Source: Dyella_D sp052115385 (GTDB lineage Bacteria; Pseudomonadota; Gammaproteobacteria; Xanthomonadales; Rhodanobacteraceae). Taken from it: a stretch of DNA of 64,000 nt. This document shows positions 15,316 to 24,900 of the stretch, piece after piece; the first letter of the stretch is position 1; each line of letters starts with the position of its first letter. A program made the position numbers and the translations under genes. A model generated the notes under the pieces. That model worked only from the letters and a program-made list of their open reading frames with translations, had not been told where the DNA came from and searched no databases. The DNA is taken from positions 106,129-170,128 of the forward strand of contig NZ_JBFRGP010000009.1 in NCBI RefSeq assembly GCF_052115385.1, written 5' to 3'.

Positions 15316-16869
15316 TCAAGGTTGCTGGTAGGCGCCGATATCGATCTTGCCCGCCCCGCTCAAGCGCGGCTGCCCATCGAAATCCACCGCACCCACCGTC
15401 GACGCCGGCAGCACCAGCCCTGCCCCGCGCGCCGCCGACCCGCTGCCCACGTGCAGATCGGGCAGGGTCAGGCTCGCAAACGCCGGATTGACCAGCAGGG
15501 TGAGCTTGTCTGCCGCGCTGGCCGTGCGATACGCGGCGATCCCGGTATAGCTCTTGCCCAGCCACACCCAGTTGGCATTCCCTGCCCCGCCGTCGGCGAA
15601 GTACAGGTTGTGCTCGATCGTGCCCGGGTTGGCATAGCCGGCGTTGTTGATGGTCTTCGGCCAGAAGTTCACCAGCAGGCCGTCGCTGGTGGCGTACAGC
15701 AGGTTGTTCTCGAACACCGTGCCGCTTACGTGGAACTGGATCTGGAACTCGCCGCTGCCACTGGCCTGCTGGTCGTTGCGGAACAGCGTGTTGTTGACGA
15801 TGGTGGCGTTCTGCATGCCGCCATTGCCGGACGCCGCGCCGCCGATGGAAATACCGGTGATATTGGAGAACATCACCAGGTTGTTGCGCACGGTCACGTC
15901 GCTGCTGAACTTGTTCTTGATCTCGCTGGCCAGCTCGATGCCCAGGTCGGCCTTGTTGACCAGGTTGCGTTCGATGGTGACCCGCGTGCCGCCTTCGACA
16001 TAGATGCCATCGGCGGAGAAGTCACCCGCCGGATACGCCGCATTGCCCTGCGAGCTGATGTTGTAGACCGAGTTGCCGCTGATCACGCCGTCGCGCGCCT
16101 GGCTCTGGAAGCTGCCGCCGTTGCGGCCGGACATGCTCTCGAAACCCAGTGCCGCGATGCCGATATTGTCGTTGTCGTGCACAGCGTTGTTGCTGATCGT
16201 CCACTGCTCCACATTGCCGGTGAGCGACAGCGATTCGCTGCAACCGGTGCGCAGGTGGTCGACTTCATTGCCATCGATGGTCAGCTGGTTGATCGAATTG
16301 GCCGCGTCGTTGGCATAGACCTCGATGCCGAAGGCATTGCCATTGGGGCAGCTCTCGATCTTGTTAGCGATGTCGTGCACGCGGTTGCCGAGAATCTTGA
16401 CCTGGGTGCCGCCGCCATTGAGATAGATGCCCACCGGCGTGGCCGAGGTGCTGGAGGTGCTGTAGTTGCCCACGTCGAAACCCTGCACCGTCACGTAGCT
16501 GACGTTGTTGAGGTTCCACAGGCCGCGCATCGCATTGGCGGGCACGGTGAGGCCGGTGCCGCTGACCGCGGCTTTTTCGCCCGGATAGCTGGCGAACACG
16601 ATGGGGCCGGCCGCAGCCGAACCCGAAGTGTTGACGTCTATGGTCTCGGTGTAGGTGCCGCCACGCACATACACCGTGTCGCCGGCGATCACGCCGCGCG
16701 CGGCACGGCCGATGCTATGCCACGGGGCGTCGAGCGTGCCGGCGGCGTTGTCGTTGCCGTTAGTGGCGACGTAATAGGTATGGCCATCGGCGCGAGCCTG
16801 GGCATAGGGCAAGGCGGCGAGCAAGGCGCAGACGATGGGAGCGAACTTCCATGCGGGGGAATGCTTCAT
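15316..16869 (-). CDS. Secreted right-handed parallel beta-helix protein
   Basis: Encodes 517 residues. After a signal peptide ('...LPYAQARA') comes 'HTYYVATNGNDNAAGTLDAPWHSIGRA', the usual start of DUF1565-type beta-helix proteins. Many coils then carry Asn-ladder patterns ('VKILGNRVHDI', 'WTISNNAVHDN', 'VTIERNLVNKAD', 'ATIVNNTLFRN'). The C-terminus 'GAVDFDGQPRLSGAGKIDIGAYQ' is a conserved end of such proteins. Beta-helices of this kind are often polysaccharide lyases or epimerases, but no catalytic signature could be assigned. It lies convergent to the DUF2334 gene, beside the nfr locus, so a polysaccharide substrate is plausible. Start at the ATG at 16869, where the signal peptide begins. 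Confidence 0.8.
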   Translation of the reverse strand: MKHSPAWKFAPIVCALLAALPYAQARADGHTYYVATNGNDNAAGTLDAPWHSIGRAARGVIAGDTVYVRGGTYTETIDVNTSGSAAAGPIVFASYPGEKAAVSGTGLTVPANAMRGLWNLNNVSYVTVQGFDVGNYSTSSTSATPVGIYLNGGGTQVKILGNRVHDIANKIESCPNGNAFGIEVYANDAANSINQLTIDGNEVDHLRTGCSESLSLTGNVEQWTISNNAVHDNDNIGIAALGFESMSGRNGGSFQSQARDGVISGNSVYNISSQGNAAYPAGDFSADGIYVEGGTRVTIERNLVNKADLGIELASEIKNKFSSDVTVRNNLVMFSNITGISIGGAASGNGGMQNATIVNNTLFRNDQQASGSGEFQIQFHVSGTVFENNLLYATSDGLLVNFWPKTINNAGYANPGTIEHNLYFADGGAGNANWVWLGKSYTGIAAYRTASAADKLTLLVNPAFASLTLPDLHVGSGSAARGAGLVLPASTVGAVDFDGQPRLSGAGKIDIGAYQQP

Positions 16870-17098
16870 GCAGGTCTCCGTAGGGTGCGGACAGGGGACG
16901 TCCGGATTGGACGAGCCACGCATGCAAACCCGGATGAAACCGCAACTGCCGGAGCGTCCACGCGTGGACGGCGCAGTCTGCCCGCCCGCGGTCGCGCCAT
17001 TGTTGATCGGCGTCGCAAGAGATCGTGCATGTAGTGAAGCCATGACCTCGTGTCCTCGTTGCACGAAGGCCATGGCCGTGTCGCGCCGACATCGGCGT

Positions 17099-17569
17099 TC
17101 AGGCGTAGCGGCGCTGGGTCGACTTCTCCACGATCAGCTTCAGCGCGTCGGCCAGCACCAGGATGTGCGCGGTGTCTTCGCGCCGCACCACCACGGCCGC
17201 GAGTTTGTCCTCGAAGCTGTCGGGCAGCATCATCACCTCGCATCCGCGCGCGGCGACGATCTCGTCCAGCCATTCGAAGTAATCGTCCGACCAGAAATCC
17301 CGGCGGTCGCTGGGAAACGGCGGCAGCGCTTCGCCGAAACTGCCGCTGATGCGTTCATGCAGGGTGTCGAGCTGGTCGCTGGTCAACAGCACGTCGGTGA
17401 GCTGCAACAGCAGCGCGGCCTGCATCAGGCGCGGCCCGCCCTCGTCGTGCAACCAGGCCAGTGCCGTATCGTTGGCGGCGCCATGCACGTGCGCCGCTCG
17501 GCGCGCCAGCTCGGCGCGTTCAAGCTCACCGCGGGTGAGCAGATCGATCAGGGTCTCGAGTTTATCCAT
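17099..17569 (-). CDS. Conserved hypothetical protein, 156 residues
   Basis: Not recognised. A soluble, Leu-rich, acidic protein with no signal peptide or membrane segment. It starts with 'MDKLETLIDLLTRGELERAELARRA'. It contains 'FWSDDYFEWLDEIVAARGCEV', a short beta-rich stretch 'KLAAVVVRREDTAHILVLADAL', and ends in 'STQRRYA'. Codon use is like its neighbours, which supports a real gene. It stands alone on the minus strand, with a 229-base gap to the beta-helix gene and a 600-base gap upstream. No function is proposed. Confidence 0.65.
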   Translation of the reverse strand: MDKLETLIDLLTRGELERAELARRAAHVHGAANDTALAWLHDEGGPRLMQAALLLQLTDVLLTSDQLDTLHERISGSFGEALPPFPSDRRDFWSDDYFEWLDEIVAARGCEVMMLPDSFEDKLAAVVVRREDTAHILVLADALKLIVEKSTQRRYA

Positions 17570-18170
17570 CGCGGGCCAATAGCTCCTTGAAGGCTAGATG
17601 GGATGACAGGCAACACCGTGCGGGTTGAACGTGTGCCAACGAGACCGGTGCAGACGCAGCACATGCCAGCGTGCCCGGCGCGACGCGCGCGTGACGACAA
17701 CGTGATATCCAGCGACACGTGCACGGCAGCTCCTGCGCAGGCGGAACCGCATCCCTGGTGCGGCCGCGATGGCGGGCACTAAACCACAGCCTGAACCCCG
17801 GCGAAAGTAGCTATGCAGGGGAGAGCACGCATTTCCGTGCATCTTCGGAACAGTCAAGCGGAAACATTCCTATTTCTTAGGGTTTGTTGTTGGGAATGGC
17901 GCGTCGCATGTTGGTGTGGTGGCTTATCTCAGCGCCGTAAACAGTCGCGCGCCGGCGCCTTATGCCAATGCGATGTTGCCGCGAGGTTTAGGCAAACCGG
18001 TGATCGTGAGAATCGATGCGGAGGCAATGCATCGACAGGGATTTGCCTTTTTTCAGGCGGATAATTGAGGGGTGGTTGACGGAGAGCGTGCCGGTGGCAT
18101 TCCTGCGCCAGAACCCAGCTCCGGTGTCCATTGGATAAGTGCAGCCAAACCCCCATTGCCGAGGTGCCCC
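17570..18170. other. Long intergenic region with possible small transcript
   Basis: 600 bases between the hypothetical gene (minus strand) and the DUF1348 gene (plus strand). No credible open frame. It should carry two divergent promoters. The only marked structure is the hairpin series at 17985-18053, listed separately. Confidence 0.5.
17985..18053 (+). ncRNA. Candidate structured RNA ending in a terminator-like hairpin
   Basis: Three stems are visible on the plus strand. GGTTT/AAACC spans 17985-17998. TCGATGC/GCATCGA has arms at 18013-18019 and 18029-18035. AGGCAA/TTGCCT has arms at 18022-18027 and 18043-18048 and is followed by a six-T run to 18053. The second and third overlap and exclude each other, as in attenuators. 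No plus-strand gene lies upstream, so this is either the 3' end of a small RNA or a leader of the DUF1348 gene that starts at 18171. It resembles no family I recognise. Confidence 0.3.
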
Positions 18171-18638
18171 ATGAACAGCCGTCCTCCCCTCCCCCCTTTC
18201 ACCCTCGAAACCGCACGGCAGAAAGTGCGTCTGGCCGAGGATGCCTGGAACACGCGCGATCCCGAGCGCGTCGCCCTGGTCTATACGGAAGACACGCATT
18301 GGCGCAATCGTGCGGAGTTTCTCGACGGGCGCGAGGCGGTGAAGGCGTTTCTGCGGCGCAAGTGGGATCGCGAGTTGGATTACCGCTTGATCAAGGAGCT
18401 GTGGGCGTTCGGCGAGCATCGCATCGCGGTGCGTTTCGCCTACGAGTGGCATGACGATGCGGGGCAGTGGTATCGCAGTTATGGCAATGAGAACTGGGAG
18501 TTCAACGATGACGGGCTGATGATCAACCGTCATGCCAGCATCAATGACAAGCCGATCGCCGAGGCGGAGCGCAAGTATCACTGGCCGCAGGGGCGCAGGC
18601 CGGATGGGCATGCGGAGTTGAGCGAACTGGGGTTCTGA
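18171..18638 (+). CDS. DUF1348 family NTF2/SnoaL-like protein
   Basis: Encodes 155 residues that match DUF1348 over the whole length: 'RPPLPPFTLETARQKVRLAE', 'AWNTRDPERVAL', 'WRNRAEFLDGREAV', 'LDYRLIKELWAFGEHRIAVR', 'YEWHDDAGQWYRSYGNENWE', 'WPQGRRPDGH'. The family has an NTF2-like cone fold and no established reaction. The ATG at 18171 is preferred over an earlier in-frame ATG at 18072 because GAGGTG lies just upstream and family similarity begins there. Convergent with the DUF3147 gene, with a hairpin between them. Confidence 0.88.
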   Translation: MNSRPPLPPFTLETARQKVRLAEDAWNTRDPERVALVYTEDTHWRNRAEFLDGREAVKAFLRRKWDRELDYRLIKELWAFGEHRIAVRFAYEWHDDAGQWYRSYGNENWEFNDDGLMINRHASINDKPIAEAERKYHWPQGRRPDGHAELSELGF

Positions 18639-18652
18639 GCCTGGTCGTGAAT

Positions 18653-18675
18653 CCTTCTCCCCTGCGGGGAGAAGG
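18653..18675. terminator. Hairpin between convergent genes (family A fragment)
   Basis: A perfect 10 bp stem CCTTCTCCCC/GGGGAGAAGG with a 3-base loop lies in the 49-base gap between convergent genes. It has no T-run, and its sequence equals one arm of repeat family A. It probably blocks read-through in both directions. Confidence 0.6.
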
Positions 18676-18687
18676 ACGCCGGCGCCG

Positions 18688-19038
18688 CTACAGCAGCTTG
18701 ATACCGAATGGCCGTACCGCCAGGGCAAACAGTGCGAACGACAGCAGCGTGATCACGGCGCTGCATCCGAGCGCCGGCCAGAAGCCGAAGCGGTTCAACA
18801 ATCGCGGAAAGGCCAGGAACATCGGCAGGGTCGGCACCACGTACCAGAAGGTATACCAGGCGTGGTTGGCGAGCTTGGACACCGGCTGCTTCTCGATGTG
18901 CAACCAGATCAGCGCCAGCAGGGTGACCAGCGGCAGCGATGCGAGCAGCGCGCCCAGGCGGTCGCTGCGCTTGGCCAGTTCCGACACGGCCACCACGACG
19001 GCGGCGGTAATGAGGTATTTGGTGATGATCCAGGGCAT
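18688..19038 (-). CDS. DUF3147 family membrane protein
   Basis: Encodes 116 residues, normal for DUF3147. There are four hydrophobic segments: 'YLITAAVVVAVSELA', 'LGALLASLPLVTLLALIWLHI', 'WYTFWYVVPTLPMFLAF', 'ALGCSAVITLLSFALFALAV'. The conserved 'AKRSDRLGA' and 'ANHAWYTFWYVVPTLPMF' motifs identify the family. Integral inner-membrane protein of unknown function. The ATG at 19038 (MPWIITKYL) has GGGAAC upstream and fits the family; two earlier in-frame ATGs exist (19050 and 19086). It is divergent from the heavy-metal efflux operon across a short gap, but no functional link is known. Confidence 0.85.
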   Translation of the reverse strand: MPWIITKYLITAAVVVAVSELAKRSDRLGALLASLPLVTLLALIWLHIEKQPVSKLANHAWYTFWYVVPTLPMFLAFPRLLNRFGFWPALGCSAVITLLSFALFALAVRPFGIKLL

Positions 19039-19113
19039 GGTGGTTCCCATCGGTGCGATAGGTGGGTCGATGAAATTGTCTAACACAAGGCCTGCCCTCT
19101 ACGATCCCAGCTT

Positions 19114-19497
19114 ATGCATCGTCCGTCCCGACCATGGTTGACCCAGCTACGCCGCTATCGCGGCCTGTGGTTGCTGGCCGTGTTCGCGCTGATGATCAAG
19201 CTCGTCGGCGGCTCGCTGTGCGCCAGCGACGGCCTGCGCTACGCCGCCGGTACGGACGCGCAACGCTCCTCCATGGTCCAGTCCATGACCGCGGCCACGG
19301 CTGACGAAGGCAGTGGCGATTGCGTGCTTGGCGAAGGCAGTTCCTGCCATTGCGCCTGCACGCACGCCGTGCCGCTGCCGGCGATGATGACGCTGCATGT
19401 CGCCGCCAACCTGCTTCCCTCCGAGCTGCCTTCCGCCTCGTTCGGCCATCGCGCCGAACCCACGGCAACCCTGCTGCGCCCACCCATCGCCGCCTGA
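19114..19497 (+). CDS. Small Cys/His-rich protein leading the czc-type operon
   Basis: Encodes 127 residues. One hydrophobic segment near the N-terminus ('LWLLAVFALMIKLVGGSL') could be a signal or anchor. The centre holds a metal-ligand-like cluster 'GEGSSCHCACTHAVPLP', and the C-terminus has single His residues. Not identified with a named family. Its position 64 bases before an RND metal-efflux operon recalls small leader or metal-binding proteins such as CopL that precede metal-resistance genes in Xanthomonads. A role as periplasmic metal binder or regulatory leader is inferred. No strong ribosome-binding site precedes the ATG. Confidence 0.6.
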   Translation: MHRPSRPWLTQLRRYRGLWLLAVFALMIKLVGGSLCASDGLRYAAGTDAQRSSMVQSMTAATADEGSGDCVLGEGSSCHCACTHAVPLPAMMTLHVAANLLPSELPSASFGHRAEPTATLLRPPIAA

Positions 19498-19561
19498 AAA
19501 CCCTGGATCCCGCCGCGCGTTTCGTGCGCGGCGTTCTGATGGTTTTTAGGAGACGTTACTC

Positions 19562-20839
19562 ATGTCCGTGCTACGTGCAGCCCTGCTGGGGGTTGCTTGC
19601 ATGCTTTGCGCCGGTGCCGCCTGGTCCGCGCCCGCGCAGGAAAACACTGCCGATCCGGCCCCCTTCGCCAACCCGTCGCTGCGGCAGGCTGTCCGCTCGG
19701 TGTGGGACAGCAGCCCCGAGGTGCAAGTCGCGCGCGCCGAGCTCAACGCCGCACAGGCCCGGGCACGCGCGGCGGCGCAACCGCTGTACAACCCCACGCT
19801 GGCGCTCGATGCCGAGAATGCCGACGTCAACCGGCGCACGGCGGGGCTGAGTCTGGCGCTCGATCTGTCCGGCAAGCGCCGCGCGCGTGCCGAACAGGGC
19901 AGCGCCGAGTTCCAGGCCAGCCAGGCCGGTTACGACTTGCTGCGCCGGGATACCGCCTCGCGCTGGCTGAAGGCGTGGTCCACCCTGGCGCTCGCCGCCG
20001 AGCAACGCCAACTCGGCGAACGCCGGGTGGAACTGATGCGCCGTTTCGACGACCTCGCCGCGCAGCGCCTGAAAGTCGGCGACATCAGCAGTCCGGAACG
20101 CGACCTCGCCGGCTTGGCGCTGGGCGAGGCGCAGATCCAGCAGGCCTCGCTGGTCGGCAACCAGGCGGCGGCCATGGCCACGCTGGCTTCGATCAGCCAG
20201 GACGCCGCCGCCAACGCGGGCGACCTGCCGAACGCCTTGCCACCCGCTTCGGCCACCCTCGCACCGCTGCCGCTCGACGACTATCCCGAACTGGTCAGGG
20301 CCCGCGCGCTGCAGACCAGCGCCGAAGCCGGCGTGCAGGTGGCGCGGCGCGCGCGCATGCCCGACCCCACCGTCAGCGTCACCGGCGGCCAGGTGCGCAA
20401 CGGTCCGGTGAACGATCGCGTGATCGGCCTGAGCGTTTCCATCCCGCTGCCCGTGCTCAACACCGGCCGCGCGGAAGTGGATGCCGCGCGCGCCGGGGCC
20501 GATGCGGCCGCGGCCGGCGTGCGGGCGCAACAGCTCGGCGCCACGGCGCGCCTGCGCGAAACCCAGGCGCGCTACGACGCACTGCTCGGCGCCGCGCAAG
20601 CATTCCGGATCAGCCGCGCTGCCGCGTTCGACGAACGCACGGCGTTGCTGGAAAAACTCTGGCGCGCCGGCGAGCTCGGCACCTCGGACTATCTGGTCCA
20701 GCTCAAGCAAAGCCTGGACACCGCGCTGTCCGGCCTCGAACTGCAAGCCCAAGCCTGGCAGGCCTGGTTCGACTATCTCTCCGCCGCCGGCCGCCTGACC
20801 GACTGGATCGACGGCGGCAACAAGGATGCCTCCCGATGA
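19562..20839 (+). CDS. czcC: CzcC-like outer-membrane efflux protein
   Basis: Encodes 425 residues of the TolC/OEP family, the outer-membrane channel of a tripartite metal exporter. A signal peptide ends near 'GAAWSA'. Two homologous coiled-coil/strand halves follow: 'SPEVQVARAELNAAQARARA' with 'AGLSLALDLSGKRRARAEQG', and 'RARALQTSAEAGVQVARRAR' with 'VIGLSVSIPLPVLNTGRAEV'. The GXGXXXPLP-like strand is typical of OEP proteins. AGGAG lies about eight bases before the ATG. The stop overlaps the next gene (ATGA), so the three exporter genes form one unit. Confidence 0.85.
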   Translation: MSVLRAALLGVACMLCAGAAWSAPAQENTADPAPFANPSLRQAVRSVWDSSPEVQVARAELNAAQARARAAAQPLYNPTLALDAENADVNRRTAGLSLALDLSGKRRARAEQGSAEFQASQAGYDLLRRDTASRWLKAWSTLALAAEQRQLGERRVELMRRFDDLAAQRLKVGDISSPERDLAGLALGEAQIQQASLVGNQAAAMATLASISQDAAANAGDLPNALPPASATLAPLPLDDYPELVRARALQTSAEAGVQVARRARMPDPTVSVTGGQVRNGPVNDRVIGLSVSIPLPVLNTGRAEVDAARAGADAAAAGVRAQQLGATARLRETQARYDALLGAAQAFRISRAAAFDERTALLEKLWRAGELGTSDYLVQLKQSLDTALSGLELQAQAWQAWFDYLSAAGRLTDWIDGGNKDASR

Positions 20840-21933
20840 GCCGCCCCCTGCTCCGCTATGCTCTGTTGTGCTTCGCCCTGACCACCGCCGCGGCCTACGC
20901 CGAAGACGGCAAGCCGGCGCCGGGCGCCAATCCGCTCGCGCTCGATGCGCAAGCGATCAAGGACGCCGGCATCGTGCTGGCCAAGCTCGGCTCGCGTCCG
21001 CTGACCGATGAAATCAAGGCACCCGGCGAGGTCAAGGCCGACGCCTACTCCACCGTGCTGGTCGCGCCGCGCATCGAGTCGATGGTGCTCAAGCGCCTGG
21101 TCAAGCTGGGCGATGTAGTGAAGTCCGGCCAGCCGCTGGTGGTGCTGTCCAGCGTGCAGGTGGCCGAAACGCAGGGCGCGCTGATCGTCGCCGAGCAGGA
21201 TTGGCAACGCGTCGCTTCGCTGGGTGCGCAGGCCGTCTCGGGTCGCCGCTACACCGAAGTGAAGGTGCAGCGCGACCAGGCCCAAGCCAAGCTGCGCGCC
21301 TACGGCCTGTCGGATGGACAGATCCGGAGCGTGCTGCGCAACGGTTCGGCCAAGGCCGATGGCGGCTACGAATTGCTCGCGCCCACGGATGGCCGCATCA
21401 CCACCGACCAGTTCCTGGTCGGTGAACGTGTCGATGCCGGCCGCATGCTGTTCACCCTGGTCAAGGAAGACTCGGTATGGGTGGAAGCGCAACTGCCGCC
21501 CGCCGACGCCGAGCGCGTCAAGGCCGGCGGCGACGCACGCATCCTGGTCCACGGCAGCGCCCTGCCCGGCACCGTGGTGCAGCGTTCGCACCAGACCGAC
21601 GAACGGACGCGCACGGTGCCCGTGCGCATCGAAGTCGACAACCGCGACGACTTGCTGCACCAGGGCGAGCTGGTCGAAACGCGGCTCGCCGTCGGCACCG
21701 GCAAAGCCGTACTGGCGGTGCCAGCCGAGGCGGTGATCCTGCTGCAGAACCAGAGCACGGTCTTCGTCGCCAAGGGCAACGGCCAGTTCGAGCCGGCGCC
21801 GGTGATCGCGGGCGAGACCCGCAATGGCTGGGTGGAGATCAAGGATGGCCTCAAGGCCGGCGCCAATTACGTGAGCAAAGGCGCTTTCGCCCTGAAAGCA
21901 CGGCTGCTGCGTTCGCAGCTGGGAGAAGAGTGA
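20836..21933 (+). CDS. czcB: CzcB-like periplasmic adaptor (membrane fusion) protein
   Basis: Encodes 365 residues. A signal peptide ('LCFALTTAAAYA') leads into an adaptor. It has a barrel-sandwich hybrid ('YSTVLVAPRIESMVLKRLVK', 'GDVVKSGQPLVVLSS'), a short alpha-hairpin, a second lipoyl half ('LLAPTDGRITTDQFLVGERV') and beta-barrel/proximal domains ending 'GAFALKARLLRSQLGE'. It links the RND pump to the outer-membrane channel. The ATG overlaps the czcC stop and its own TGA overlaps the czcA ATG by one base. No His-rich metal-binding insertion like that of Cupriavidus CzcB is visible. Confidence 0.85.
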   Translation: MSRPLLRYALLCFALTTAAAYAEDGKPAPGANPLALDAQAIKDAGIVLAKLGSRPLTDEIKAPGEVKADAYSTVLVAPRIESMVLKRLVKLGDVVKSGQPLVVLSSVQVAETQGALIVAEQDWQRVASLGAQAVSGRRYTEVKVQRDQAQAKLRAYGLSDGQIRSVLRNGSAKADGGYELLAPTDGRITTDQFLVGERVDAGRMLFTLVKEDSVWVEAQLPPADAERVKAGGDARILVHGSALPGTVVQRSHQTDERTRTVPVRIEVDNRDDLLHQGELVETRLAVGTGKAVLAVPAEAVILLQNQSTVFVAKGNGQFEPAPVIAGETRNGWVEIKDGLKAGANYVSKGAFALKARLLRSQLGEE

Positions 21934-24900
21934 TGCTCGAGCGTCTCGTCGAACTCTCCCTGCGCTACAAGGTGCTGGTGCTGATCCTGTTCCTGATCGT
22001 CGGCGCGATCGGCTACCAGGCCGTGCGCTCGCTGCCGATCGATGCCTTCCCGGACGTGACGCCGGTGCAGGTCAACGTGTACACCGAGGCCTCCGGCCTG
22101 GCCGCCGAGGACGTGGAGCAGTTGCTGACCACGCCGGTCGAATCCGCGCTCGCCGGCCTGCCGAAGGTGCAGGAGATCCGCTCCGTCAGCCTGTTCGGCC
22201 TGTCCTATGTGTCCGTGTACTTCGAAGACAGCATGGGCATCTATTTCGCGCGCCAGCTCGTCAATGAACGCCTGCAGCAGGTCGGCGACCGCCTGCCCGC
22301 CGGCTACGGCAAACCGGAGATGGGCCCCAATACCTCGGGCCTGGGCCAGGTGTTCTGGTACACCGTCGAGCGCGCGGACGACCAGCTCAAGAACGCGCCG
22401 AACGATATGGACCTGCGCACCCTGCAGGACTGGAACATCCGGCTGATCCTGCGCACCGCACCCGGCGTCGACGACGTCACCTCGTGGGGCGGCCAGGAAA
22501 AGCAGTACCAGGTGCGCATCGACCCGATGAAGCTGATCGCGCACAACCTCGGCTTCAAGGAAGTGATGCAGGCGCTGGAGGCCAACAACGCCCAGGTCGG
22601 CGGCAACTTCGTCGACGTCGGCCGCGAGCAATACCTGGTGCGTGGCCTGGGGCTGGTCAAGGATGCGCGCGACCTGGGCAATATCGTGCTGAAAACCGAA
22701 GACGGCACGCCGGTCTATGTGCGCGATGTCGCCACCATCACCGAAGCCGGCGCCCCGCGCACCGGCGCAGTCACCCGCGACGGCAAGGAAGTGGTGATGG
22801 GCCAGGCGCTGGCGCGCATCGGCGAGAACGCCAAGGACGTGGTGGATGCGGTCAAGGCCAAGCTCGCCACGGTCGAGCAGGCGTTGCCGGAAGGCGTGGT
22901 GGTCAAGCCGGTCTACGAGCGCACCGAGCTGGTGAACAAGGCGGTGGGCACCGCGATCCGCGCGCTGATCGAAGGCTCGATCCTGGTGGCGATCGTGCTG
23001 TTCCTGTTCCTGGGCGAACTGCGCAGCGCGCTGGTGGTGGTGATCGCGCTGCCGCTGGCGATGCTGATCGCGTTTATCTGCATGGAACAGGCCGGGCTGT
23101 CGGCCAACCTGATGTCGCTGGCGGGGTTGGCGATCGGCATCGGCATGATGGTGGACGGCGCGGTGGTGATGGTGGAGAACGCGTTCCGCATCATGGCCGA
23201 ACGCAAGGCGCACGGCCTGCCGGTGGACCGTACCGCGGCGGTGCTGGCGGCGGCGCGCGAAGTGGCCAATCCGATCGCGTTCGCGATCCTGATCATCATC
23301 GTGGTGTTCCTGCCGCTGTTCAGCCTGCAAGGGCTGGAAGGCAAGATGTTCAAGCCGATGGCGTTCAATATCAGCTTCGCCATGGCCGGCTCGCTGGTGC
23401 TGGCACTGACCCTGATCCCGGTGCTCGCCGCGCTGGTGCTCAAGCCCAAGGAGGAGAAGGACACGCGGCTGGTGGCCTTCCTCAAGCGCCACTACGCCAG
23501 GCTGCTGGACTGGTCGCTGGCGCGGCGCCGCACGGTGGTGGCGATTGCGCTCGCCGCGCTGGTGGGCAGCCTGGCGCTGTTCCCTTTCCTGGGCAAGGAG
23601 TTCATGCCCAACCTCAAGGAAGGCTCGATCATGTGGCGCATCACCTCGATCCCGTCCGCTTCGCTGGACGAATCGATCGCCATCTCCACCCAGGTCGAGG
23701 CGCTGATCAAGCAGAAATTCCCCGAGGTCGACACCACCCTGGCGATGATCGGCCGCGCCGAGAAAGGCGAGACGGCGGACGTCAACTACATGGAGGTGTA
23801 CACCCCGCTCAAGCCGAAGGAGCAGTGGCGCAAGGGCCAGACGCTGGAGAGCATCGAGGCGGCGATGCAGCAGGAGCTGAGTGCCGCGCTGCCCACCGCG
23901 GTGGTGAGCTACACCCAGCCGATCCAGATGCGCATCGAGGAACTGATCTCCGGCGTGCGTGCCACCCTGGCGCTCAAGCTCTACGGCGACGACCTGGGCG
24001 AGCTGGATCGGATGAGCGGCCGCATCAAGGACGTGCTGGCCAGCGTGCCCGGCGTCGCCGACCTCGCCCTGGAAGCGAATCTGGGCAAGCCGCAGATCCG
24101 CATCCGCGTCGACCGCGACGCCCTGGCCCGCTACGGCCTCAACGCGCAGGACGTGCTGACCGTGGTCAAGAACGGCATCGGCGGCGAGCCGGTATCGACC
24201 TTGCTCGACGGCATACGGCGCTTCGATATCTCGGTACGCCTGGACGATGCCAGCAAGGCCTCGCTGCCGGCGATCGAACGCATTCCGATCCGCTCGGCCA
24301 GCGGCGCCCTGGTGCAGCTGGCGCAGGTGGCGGAAGTCAACCAGGCCGAAGGCTATTCGTTTATCCGCCGCGAGCAGCTGCAGCGTTATGCGGTGATCCA
24401 GATGGACGTGCGCGGCCGCGATATCGACGGCTTCGTGCGCGACGCCAACGCCGCCATCGCGCAGAAGGTGAACTTGCCCACCGGCTATTACACCGAATGG
24501 GGCGGCGCGTTCGAGAACCAGCAGCGGGCGTTGAAGCGGCTGTCGCTGATCGTGCCGGCGACGATCTTCTTCATCTTCATCCTGCTGTATACGGCGTTCA
24601 ATTCGGTGAAGTACGCGGCGCTGATTCTCGCCAACGTGCCGTTCGCCACCATCGGCGGCATCGTCGGCCTGGCGATCACCGGGCAGTATCTGTCGGTGCC
24701 CTCGGCAATCGGCTTTATCGCGGTGTTCGGCGTGGCGATGCTCAACGGCATCGTGCTGGTGAGCTTCCTCAACGAGCAGCGCGACAAGGGCCTGTCGGCG
24801 CGCGAGGCCGTGGTCCGCGGTACGGCCTTGCGCCTGCGCCCGGTGCTGATGACGGCCAGCGTGGCCATCCTGGGCCTGGTGCCGATGCTGCTATCGAGTG

